Assembly (NCBI RefSeq): GCF_963855985.1
Contig: NC_087095.1
Location: 5,342,001 to 5,406,000 of the forward strand
Direction of reading: 5' to 3'
Source of the DNA: Ostrinia nubilalis
Taxonomy: Eukaryota > Arthropoda > Insecta > Lepidoptera > Crambidae
DNA: 64,000 nt
Each line of letters begins with the position of its first letter. Within the stretch, counting starts at the first letter, position 1. The notes beneath the pieces are model-generated. The model was not told the origin of the DNA. It saw only the letters and a program-made list of their open reading frames with translations, and did no database searches. The position numbers and the translations under genes are program-made. Of this stretch, positions 47,107 to 59,100 are shown piece by piece.

Positions 47107-50100
47107 TTACAAATCCAGATATGTGATTTTGGTGGCGGTGACGGCAGCGGCGGCGGCGAGCGCTGCCGCCACCGCTACCACCGCTGCGGTGGTGCCCATG
47201 GCCTTGACGGCCAGTCCCATGATGACTGAGACGAGGAGTTGCGCCACGAAGACGCAGCTGCTGACCACGGCTACATCGGTGCCGATACCACGCTCCTGCC
47301 CACAACCGCCTCCTGCGTTGTCCCACTGGAATAGAAATAATATGGTGCAATTTACAGGCACGGAAACTACATGGTCCAACTTTTTATGAGAGTAAAAAAT
47401 CTTATACAGTCAATATTTTTGCTGTCTAGTTTTGAATCTGAGGTAAGTTATACCTAGTTTTGATATTTTGCATCCTATTTGTATTGATCATAGTATCAAG
47501 ACGTAATTTTAAGCCCATATCAGAGTCACAACTTTTAAAATATTATATGAAACCTGAATTTTAGGATCTTTCCATTAGTCTTCTATGTATTGTATTATTC
47601 AGATGCTGGCAGTTATCCTTTCTTTTCTATTAACAGCATTTGAAAGTTTTTTTATATAATTTTATTAGACGTACATAAAACTCTAAATTAAACTGCATCA
47701 AACCGTTCAGTACAATGGAAACATCGCCACTATATCGTGTCACGTCAAAATGTTTAGCATTTGCGTTCTTAATTACAGGGCGCGCGTCTTCTTTGATGTG
47801 GCATGGAATATGCAGCGCTCTCGATCACAAGGGCATGCCACTTTGCATATTTTATGTGCTTATGAATATCAGAAACGCTTTCTATTATGGTTTATTCACT
47901 ATCACTGCTACGGCAGTTAAAGTTGAAGTCCTTAGGTATATCTCGGAAAAAGTTGTTTATTAAGTAAAAAATAAATGTTGGTTTTCGAAGTGGGTTTTAT
48001 TTTATTTCAATTGTTTGTAGGCTCAAAAAATAATTTAAAATCTGAAGAATTTGTAATGACGATTTTAAGTTTGAGGATGATGATGATGATTCATTAGAGC
48101 GATTTCGGCCATGGCGTGGCGACCTCTTTGACTCCTGTCTTGGCGGCGCTGGTGCACCCGAAGATGGCTTACGTAGCCGATCTTCGCGGCAAACCCCCTC
48201 GCACATTGAAGGCATCTGAGCATTTTTTTTATTTTTTATTTTTGAAAAAGATTATTAGCAATTTGTATTGCCCAAATTACTAATAGTCCCATTAGCCCCT
48301 CGTGGTAAGCTAAATAAGCTTGTGTTACGAGTGGGCTCACCACAATAGTCGAGCGGCGGTGTGATTCGAACCCGCGTTCCTCGGATCTCGAGTCAGCCAC
48401 TCCGACCTCTTCACCATTCGGCTATCGTGGCATTAAAACTCTACTGTCATCCTACCGTGCCGCTTCGCGTGAATATGCGTGAACAGCAGCAGGTACGACA
48501 TAAAGTAGAATAAGTAACTCTGTCGTTACGACATCAATACAAGTTGTAGAGAAAAGAAATATATCTTACCGTCCCTGTCGCGTGGTAGTGCGCTACTAGC
48601 AAGTAAGGCATGGTGAACAGCGTGGAGTACATGACGCCGGCCGTCCAGCTGAACAGCAGTACAGCTGCGCGTGCGCGGATGGCACACAGCAGGAACATTC
48701 CGCAGCTGTACGTGCAGAGACCCCCCACGTACACCTTCTTGGCTCTGGAAGAGATAAACGTAGGGTTTTGAGGGTTGAAAAAGTAATGTCACGAAAGGTA
48801 CTCGACATTAGACACTGGATATTCTACCTGTTTCTAGTAAAAAGATCACTAAACGTGTATTGATACAGTTTTAGGTCATCCCGCGTGCCCTATATCAATA
48901 GTGCATGGTGCTTAGGTTGTTTGTTTTTATAACAAAGCAACTATACTATTTGTTATTTATGTTTTCGCTGCAGGGCTCGATCCTCTCTAATTTAACATGT
49001 CGGATTTAGCAAACTCTACCCTGGCTGACAACTAGACGGGTTGGGCAGGCATAACTGTTTACCATGGAAGAATTACCGCCTAAATATTTCTTTGTATTAT
49101 ATTACTTTACAATTTTGACTATTTTCGCTTCATTTGCTTAATACGCATTTCACATGCCAGGAAATCTCTCGCAGTAGTGATTAGCGTTAGAGTATTGATT
49201 TTAAATCAGTTGAAGCCACAGAAGTGTCAGCTGGGAAACGGCTGAAAGTCAAGGGCCGTCTGATCTCATTACTGATAGGAAATAGTGAGTCGCAGTCAAG
49301 TTGAAGGGCTAGGTGGGATGACCGATACCTGCATGCAAAGTCAAAATACTGCGACTTGACACTACCCAACAGACTTCAACGAACTTTTTTGTTTTTTAAA
49401 GTCTTACAAACGCAGACTTCTTGCGGTCAAATGCCTGCCTTGTCTAGCATAAATAAAACTTACAAATTAGGCACGTATTTTTTTGTTGAATTTTCTTTAC
49501 ACTCCCCTAAATAATTAGTGTGATAGATGAAGCTCTAATGCCCGTTTTCACCATCAATCCCAAATTTTTAAGTGACCCCTATTGGTAACACATAACAGGA
49601 ATTTTGTTTTCATAGGGGTCACTTAAATTTAAGAATTGATAGTGAAAACGGGCATAATAAATACTGACTTCGAAAATAAGCAGGATAATTTCAAACCCGT
49701 ATATTTTTTATGGCTCTACCAAGTAACTCAATCTTATAAATTCGAACAATAACTAGACAATATTTTAAAAGTGATTACAAGAAATCAAATCGTCTTATCT
49801 TATTTATTAATGGTTATAGGTGATCAGGTTCAATTGGCTCTACCTAAAGAATTTAAAATTAAATGCAGTGATTCGAGACAAAGGCATTAAATTTTATCTT
49901 AATGAATTATCGTTAAGGACACTGGTATAAGTAATTGCTTGCGTTAAAAATCTTGAAAATAGGTATACAACAGTAAGTGGTGTGGTCATTCAATACCTTT
50001 TAGGGTATTCAAATTACCGATTCTTTTGTATGTCTTCATGGTACAGATTTAAATATCCGACAATTCATATGTTTTATTGTTATGTTTGTCTGTTTTCAGA

Positions 50101-53100
50101 GATAATTTACAAATACGAAGTTGTTTTTAATAGATTTATACTATCGAGCAACCTTTTTGTAATTAACAACTATTATGACTAAAAATTAAAACAGAAACTA
50201 ATTAAACACATGGGAATGCTTCAACAGCATTGATTAGTTTGCTTAACTTTCTATTCCACTCTATGCATTATCATCATCATCATCAATCAACCGTCCGTTT
50301 GAAAGCTTTCCATGTTAACTAAGTAGGTACTTAAGTTCTTTGGAAAAAATTGTCACTAACGCTTAATCTGCCCAACTGTAGGTACCCATGGATAGATAAT
50401 GATGTCTATGATGGAGACAATGAAAATATTGTATGGGTATAGCTAGCGCTACAAATTATATCTATCTACTTGGATATCTTAGGGACTACACATCAAACAG
50501 AACGGGCAGCAGCGCTCTCTGAAAAACATCAATCTTTTAAACTGCGATCTCCAACCCGCCTGCCAAGCGTGGGGATTATGGCAAAACCCTCCACTGTAGT
50601 GGAGGAGGCTCATAGTCCAGCTCCTCTGCTGGACTATGTAAAGGGCTGTTGATGATGGGAATCTGTCTACGCCTAAGCGGAAAAGGGAATATTTTGTAGT
50701 ACTCAGACTTACCCAAAGCGCTTGATGAGTTTCTCAATGACGGTGGAGTAGCAGGCACAGGAGAGCGAGTACATGGCCATGCCCCAGCATCCGAAGCGGA
50801 CGCCGGCCTCGTAGTCCACGCGGCTCTCCGAACCCACCGGCGCCTGAAGAGTTTGTACAAGCAATTTAACGTCGACGACATTTTCTAAAGACTTATTGCG
50901 ATATCGAACGGGTTTCGTGGGTGCGCAAAGTAGTTTTTCTTGAAAAAAATTCTTGTATAAAATAATCATATTTGCAAATATACACAACGCATACATAATT
51001 GAAATACCTAAGTGGATTCGAATTCCATCAATTCTTAAGTACTACTCGTAACACTCAAACTCCTACTTAAATAATATCTACAGGACGTGAAAAACATCGC
51101 AGGTACGTGATTTGACTAAAAGGACCCATGTAGGCGTATTTGCACTATACTCGTAGTAACGTTTCCCACAGGTTCGCAAGATAAATCCTCAATTTAACTT
51201 CATTTTGCAATTAAAGATAGGTTTACACAAGATAAGTGATCAATACATTCAAGAACTACGTAGCCAATGTCAATTGGCTTCATTTGTTAGAAAAAATATC
51301 AGTTTCTCGCCCATATTCACATGGAACTATTGTATAAGTAGAGCTCTGTGATTGGTTCATGTGTCACCCTGTGCGTCCGCGCACACTGTGAGACCTCATA
51401 GTAGTGTTTGTGAATACGGGCATCTATTGCGGACTAATATCAAAATACTTACAGCGGGATTTCCTCCAAACACAGCCTCCCCAACGAAATCAGTGAAGTA
51501 CAGCGAGTAGCACACATGGGCCATCCAACAGAAGAGGTTGGTTAGGCATACCACGCGAAGGGAGGCTGGCATCATGACGATGGACTTCAGGTAGTGGGCG
51601 AGGGTCAGAGACTGCGCGTGCGTCGCTTCTGGTATCGGGACGGATGGAGTTCCGGTCTGTAAAGGAGCGAAAAGTGTTCCTTAAGTCTTCAATATATTTT
51701 TAACTGACATCAAAAAGAAGGAGGTTCTCAATTCGGTTGAGAACTTCCACCAAAAAGTAAGGGTAAATCGTAAAAAAACCTTCATAATTCCTGAGGATAC
51801 CGGGTGAAGCTCGCTTCCACCTTCGGCCTGATCGTCACTTACCATCAGGTGAGATACAAGCCAAGAGCTTCCTCGTTGTGGATAAAAAAATACAAACTTC
51901 GATCTAGAGCTAGACAATTGTTAACTTTTAAGTTATACCTACTTAATTTGATAGGTTACCATTTGAACCATTAGCAGGTTAATTTTTCAAAAAACCAGCT
52001 CGTAAGTAAATTTTTAATAGTGACTAATACCTAATACCTACTATTACTTACGTATTGCATTTGAAAGTATAATGAAATGACGCATAAAAACTCGTAGACA
52101 ACTAAAAATCTAGTCTTTTCCACCAACATAATGTTGCGATTATCAGAACGTAAAATGTTTAATTGATTAATTACTATTCGGTTTACTTTTTAAAAGACGT
52201 AGTAAGTACTGTAACACTTTATGTAAGAGATTACATTTAACAAAGTTCTTGGGATGTGTTTTTATCATATTAAATTTGCACACTGAAGAAATACCTACGC
52301 TGTGATCAGTCATGTTATTAATAGTATCAAGGTTTTTGATATTACATGAAAAATAAAGGAAATCGTATGCATTTATGTAAAGTAGATAGATAACTGTAAC
52401 ATTATCTGTCAAATCTGAAATCTAAGGACATGATAAACCTGTAAAAGTAAAATAGATATGTGTGAAGAAATGCTTTAAGGAAAATCATTTGCACCATCAC
52501 TGTTTGTTAGTTTACGTTTACTAAAACTGCGTTCTGTTATATCCGGTATTTGCATCCCTTATTGCTGCCCTGGCCGCCCATCCCGCCATGTCAGCAGTTT
52601 GGGATCCAAAGCCATGTCTCTCAGCCTTTCGAGTAGTTAGTCCGTGCTCAGATCCCATAGTAGGCGGTTGCTCCCGGATAATTAATCCGAATTCAAGTTC
52701 TAATTAAAAGAAGTTTTTTTTAAAAAGCTAATTTCAATTCCCCGCGTAACATTTTGGTGGCAGCGGTGGGATCCGGAAATCTCCAGTGCCCAAGCACCGC
52801 CCCACGGACTCGCTCCGGATTCCTATCCTGAAATAAATAAAAACGTTATCCTTGAAAACTTACCTTGTGCCAGTGAATGTGACAAGTGTAACAAAAAACT
52901 TACCGTGATATCGTCGAAGTGCCGTGCTACAAGTCCTACCTAGAACCTTCAGAAGATCGTTTTGTGCTCAAAGAAGAATCCAACTGCATCGTGACCCGTG
53001 AACCGCAATCCTTTACCTGTTCTACGAAGTTCTCCAAGCTCCAAGCTGCAAAAGAAAATCCTAGTGAAACTTACCTTTTTCCGTCGTGCTCCGCCGTGAC

Positions 53101-56100
53101 TGCTCGCCGTGTCCTTGAACCTGCAAATAAAAATCCAAGCCATCACTCAAGTTATTCGAAGACCCGTGACCTCGAGCCGCAGTGCGCTTATCGCTCAGGA
53201 ATGTTCCCGGTCGCCGCCGTCATGTTCTTATCGGTCGCCCACGCAGTCTTCATACTGTAAGTCTTTGGTCATTGTCTAGACTAAGTTTAAATCAGAGTTC
53301 AGTTCTTTTTATTGATAAATTTATTTTGTTAGACGTATTGTAAATTGTTTACTGTAAATGTCACCCGATATTTAACAGCTGCATCTGCATTTCTTGAGTT
53401 CGTGTTTTAAATTAATTATGCGTAAAGGCTCAAAACCCGAAGACGAAAAACTTACTATCGAGATTCCTGATACGGAACCTACTTTAAGTAGTTCAGACGT
53501 GAAATCGCCACTGGTTTCCCCTCGCGTGACAAGAAAAACAGCTGCAGCTCTCGCAATCACAATGTCCGAACTAGAGTTAAACATACTCTTCAAATTTATC
53601 AAACCCTATGACGGAAGTAGAGAAACTCTTAATTCATTCCTTGTTAATTGTGACAATGCTTTCGGGCTCGCGTCGGACGCACAAAAATCCATTCTGTTTA
53701 AATTTATCCTAAGTCAGCTGCATGGTAAAGCAGAGATTGCCTGCTCAATAAAAGAATTCACATCTTGGGACCAACTGAAAGAGTTTTTAAAGACTCAGTT
53801 TAGTGAACGAAAACACTATTCCCATCTATTAACGGAATTACAAGAGAACAAACAAGGTCCTCAGGACACTGTTAGCCAGTATGCCCTCCGCACCGAGACC
53901 TGCCTCTCACAACTTTTGACCGAAATATCGTTGTCCAACATCAAGGCCAAGGAATTAGCCGGCCGCACCGCGGCTATGGAAGACCTTGCCCTGCACCACT
54001 TTGTAATGGGACTTCATCCCCGAATCTCCAATATCATTAGATGCAAATCCCCTAAATCACTAAATGAGGCCATCAATTACGCTATTTCAGAAGAGCGTAT
54101 ACAACAAACGCTGTACAGGCGTCCACAATCGGATCAAAAGCCAAACAATAATAATACTAATAACAGGTTTAGGGCTGGGCCTTCCAAACCAAATCAAAAT
54201 TCATCTTTTTCCTCACAAAGACCTTCCAACCCCTCATCACCCTATTCTTATTATACATAAATAATTTATCTGACGTAACAAATCATAAATGTATTCTATT
54301 TGCTGATGACATTACAATAATTATAACCACTGACAAAAAAATTAATACAATTAAGGACCACGAAATTGACATAAACAATACTTTACATAATACTATCCAA
54401 TGGCTTGACAACAATAATTTGACAATTAATCTGAATAAAACTAATTACATACAATTTAATCAATCCAAACACTTACAATATAATTTTAATTTAAATATAA
54501 ATGTTGGAAATGTAGCAATCAAGAAGGCATCCGAAACAAAATTTTTAGGTATAACAATCGACCAAGACATTAATTGGAAGGCACATGTAGATGATCTCTG
54601 TATAAGAATCAATCGGTTTGTATATGCATTGAAACAAGTTAGGAAAGTGACTAATATATCAACAGCACTAGTGTCTTACCATGCCTATGTTGAATCGATT
54701 CTGCGCTACGGCCTCATAGCGTGGGGAAATAGTACAGATTTTAATAGAGCCTTCATCGCGCAAAAAAAATGTATTAGAGCTATAGCTGGGATACCATCCG
54801 ACAAATCGTGTAGACCCTTATTTCTAGAGTTTGGTTTGTTACCATTACCGTCTTTGTATATTTTAGAAATATGTACTTTTGTCAAGAAACATTTTACGTT
54901 GTTCAAAAGAGTCTGCGATATAAATTTACGAACCCGTAGAGACCCAGATAGACTTGTTCTGGAAGTCATACCTAGATCTGAGAAATATAACCGAAATTGT
55001 GTAGCAATGTGTGTTAGAATATATAATAAAATACCAAAAAGTATAAAAACATTAAATTCTAGCCAATTTTCAAATAAACTGCGTGGATGGCTTAAAAGTA
55101 AAAACTATTATAGTGTCACAGAGTTCCTTAATGACCGAGAGTTTTGAATATAATGATTATGTAACAATATTTGGCACTAATGTATGTACCTTTAACATGA
55201 CTGGGTTTTTTGGCCCAAAATTAATATTTGCATGCTTCGTGTAAGCAAAACATGACTGAACATTTTTCTGTGTAACATCTGTATATACCGTGTTTTAAGC
55301 AAATAAATGTATTCTTATTCTTATTCTTATTCTTATCACAAGGGGCCTCCAACGTTGTCTGTCGTTATTGCAAAATACCTGGTCACGACATCTCGGTGTG
55401 CAGGAAACGCGAATATAATAATAACCGTTTCAAGGTCCATCAGAACCCCACTCATAACACTCATCAATCCCCACGTGTGAATTTTCTCGAACAACCTGAA
55501 GAGGAGGATGGCCATGACGAAGCCACCTCCTTGGTTGAGCCTTTAAACGAATAGTGGGCTCGCGGCGGTGTCTCGCGAGACCCAGTCTCACAAATCCAAT
55601 CCAGCCATATGCATCGAATGACACCGTTTCCAAATCCAGGGACCACACGGGTAACCAGCCCCAAAAAAGCGCCCTATCTTCCAAATCCAGGGACCACACG
55701 GGTAACCAGCCCCAAAAAAGCGCCCTATCTTCCAAATCCAGGGACCACACGGGTAACCAGCCCCCAACAAGCGCCCTATCCTCTAAATCTAGGGACCACT
55801 CGGGTAACCAGCCCCCAACAAGCGCCCTATCCTCTAAATCCAGGGACCACTCGGGTAACCAGCCCCCAACAAGCGCCCTATCGTCTAAATCCAGGGACCA
55901 CTCGGGTAACCAGCCCCCAACAAGCGCCCTATCCTCTAAATCCAGGGACCACTCGGGTAACCAGCCCCCAACAAGCGCCCTATCGTCTAAATCCAGGGAC
56001 CACTCGGGTAACCAGCCCCCAACAAGCGCCCTATCCTCTAAATCCAGGGACCACTCGGGTAACCAGCCCCAAACTAACGATCAAATCGTTTCGTCAACAA

Positions 56101-59100
56101 ATCCTGTTAATTCCAAAAATCCTAAAATCCCTATCGTATCCACAGAAATCAGTAAAGTATACGAAGTAAACATAGACACAACTAAAAGATTGTTACCGCA
56201 TGTGCTACTAGATTCACAAGCCTCAGACATCCCATTATCCTTGTTGGTCGACTCCGGTTCTGCTATATGTTTAGTAAAAGATTCCAGTATACGAAAGAAT
56301 CTTAAACTCGTCAAAGAATCAATTAAACTCAAGGGTATAGATTCCCACGATGAACCAACCCAGACTGAAGGTCATTTTCAACTCAAACTAAATGTAACAG
56401 ATAATAAATCCTTGTCATTCAAATTCCATGTTGTTAAAAACATAAATTTGCCCTATGATGGCATCATAGGTTCAGATTTTCTCACCACCTTTGGTTGCAA
56501 AATCGATTATACTCATGATATATTAAAAGTAGGCAAATTCGACATAAAATTACACTTTTCAGAGCCATTTTATGTTATTCCACCTCGCACAGAAGCAGTC
56601 ATAGAGTGTTCAATCCAGAAAACCAACCTCAAGGAGGGTATTATCATAGACCAACATCTGTCCGATGATATTCTGATATCCAATTGTATTGTTAAAATAA
56701 AAGACAATAACCGTGTCAATCTAACTATTGCCAATACTTCAGAGACCTTCGCGAATGTCAAAACTAACCTTAATCTTCATGTGGAACCATTACACACCTC
56801 TGCATATCCAGTTAACACAAGCATACAAACCACATCCAAGCGAACAGAACAAGTCCTTAACTCACTCAGAACATCTCATCTGAACCAAGAAGAGAGAGAT
56901 GCTCTCATAGACATCTGCTCACAATACTCTGATATCTTTCATCTGCCCGATGACCAGCTTACATTTACGTCTGCCCTCAGTCACCAAATCAAAACAAACA
57001 GCGACATCCCCATTCATACCAAGTCGTACAGATTCCCAGAATACCACAAAAAGGAAGTGGAGACTCAGATTGGTAAAATGCTTGACCAGGGAATCATTGA
57101 ACCTTCATCTTCCCCTTGGAGTTCACCGATTTGGGTAGTGCCCAAAAAGATGGACTCCCTAGGGCAACGCAAATGGCGAATCGTTATTGATTACCGGAAG
57201 CTTAACGACATAACAGTCGGCGAAACTTACCCAATCCCTCAAATATCCGAAATCCTCGACCAGCTGGGAAACAGTAAATATTTCACCACATTAGATCTCA
57301 CTTCCGGATTTCATCAAATCCTTATCTCCCCAGAGGACGCCCCTAAAACCGCCTTTTCTGTCCCTCAAGGACATTACCAATTCAACAGAATGCCTTTTGG
57401 ATTGAAAAACGCACCATCCACCTTCCAGAAATTGATGAATAACTGTCTTTCCGGTCTCCAAGGCACGCGATGCTTTGTTTATTTAGACGATATCGTCGTT
57501 TACTCTCCAGATCTACCTACGCAAATTAATAACCTCAAAATTGTCTTTGACAGAATCCGCAATTTCAATCTGAAACTTCAACCAGATAAGTGCGAGTTTC
57601 TCCGAAAGGAAGTGGCTTATCTTGGCCACATCATTAGCGAAAATGGCGTTAAACCTAATCCCGACAAGACCAAAGCAGTGACAGAATTCCCAACACCCCA
57701 ATCTCCGAAAGATGTAAAATCTTTCCTTGGTCTTGTCTCGTACTATAGAAGATTCATACCTGACTTTGCAAGACTAGCCAAACCCCTGACTTCTCTCCTA
57801 AAAAAGGACACGACATTTAAATGGCAGAATGAACAACAACTAGCTTTTGAGTCCTTGAAGAATAAACTTGTCTCTGCCCCTATTCTAGCCTACCCAGATT
57901 TTACACGACCCTTCCTTCTGACGTGTGATGCTTCAAATTACGCAATATCCGCAATACTATCACAAGGTCCTGTAGGACAAGATCGTCCTATTGCTTACGC
58001 GTCACGCACCCTGAATAAAGCGGAGTGCAATTATAGTGTAACCGAAAAAGAGTGCCTTGCCGTAATTTTCGGTACCAAGGTCTTTAGACCTTACCTGTAC
58101 GGTTACCACTTTACCGTTCTCACAGATCACAAACCACTAGAATGGTTATTTAAATGCAAAGATCCAGGATCGCGACTTATCCGTTGGCGTCTAAAATTAG
58201 AGGAATTCGAATACGACATTAAATACAAAAAAGGAAAGATTAACACCAATGCAGACGCCCTTTCGCGATTCCCTGTTAACCCAGTCCAACCCGAAAATGC
58301 CCTTGCTTCTACTTCCAATGGCGAAGAACCTGCCCAAGAACTGGATCAAGACCTAATGGACTTGTTGGTATCTCCTCCATCATTCGACCCTGATGAAATA
58401 GATCTATCAGACCTCCTCGACCTGAATGAAGAGATCCTACCCCTACCTGAAATAGTTCCACCATCTCCAAATACTCGCGATCCAAACGAGGATTCCACAC
58501 CATTACCCCAACCTGGAATAAGCCCATCTAATAATAACCCCGATGTACCCGAAAACGATACCGAACAACCAGCGACTCCTGACACTCAAACTATCGTTGT
58601 ACCGACACCACCCACAAACGGTTGCTTAGATTTACCCGACGACGACTATCCTGCCTTCTTAAAGGCTATAGAAAAAAGAGATAAGCATCTCAATACCCTT
58701 ATCCAAGAACATAACGAGAGCATAACTAAATCTGATTGCAAAATCATTATCCTACCTACCTCTATAGATCTTGATGAATCTAATCCCTTTATACAGGATA
58801 TTCTCGATAGAATACCCAACAGGTCTGAAATTATAGGAAAAGAGAGAACAGTCAACTCTTTTATCACATTCACATTCGAAAACAAATCGTATTACCTGCT
58901 CTTTTTCAAAGTTTATCATTTCGATAAATCAACCTACAAAGACTTATACGAGAGTCTCAGATCTCTTAGAAACGAGCTCATCGTTAACCTCGACGCGCAG
59001 AACACCCCAGAAATTGCAATAACAGAATTCAAGAATCCATTTGATACTCACCAATTTACCAAAATCTATAACATGCTCCTTTACCTGTTTCATAATACTG

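Larger units (their letters stand above)
53418..55554 (+). pseudogene. gag of the endogenous retrovirus, interrupted by a LINE
   Basis: The structural Gag frame starts at the ATG at 53418. The capsid-like region is visible (for example FIKPYDGSRETLNSFL and HHFVMGLHPRIS). The frame runs to 54240, where a LINE copy is inserted, and resumes at 55339 with one CCHC knuckle (CRYCKIPGHDISVC), ending at TAG 55552-55554. The insert shifts the frame by one and supplies an early stop at 54258-54260, so no complete Gag can be made from this copy. The slippery site for pol lies two codons before the Gag stop. Confidence 0.92.

Noticed and set aside
46964..47389. 141-codon plus-strand frame
   Set aside because: It is antisense to the last SLC45 exon and its degraded copy; its Ala/Thr-rich run is the complement of the exon's GC-rich repeats.
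47715..47963. 82-codon plus-strand frame with hydrophobic stretches
   Set aside because: It lies in an SLC45 intron, has no promoter, splice or poly(A) context that I can see, and resembles no family. Length alone is not enough.
48355..48431. tRNA gene
   Set aside because: The A and B boxes are present but the cloverleaf is imperfect, and a body plus A-rich tail follows, so it is a SINE head.
55629..56070. CRISPR-like array or satellite
   Set aside because: The repeats are contiguous without spacers, keep the pol reading frame and lie in a eukaryotic retroelement.
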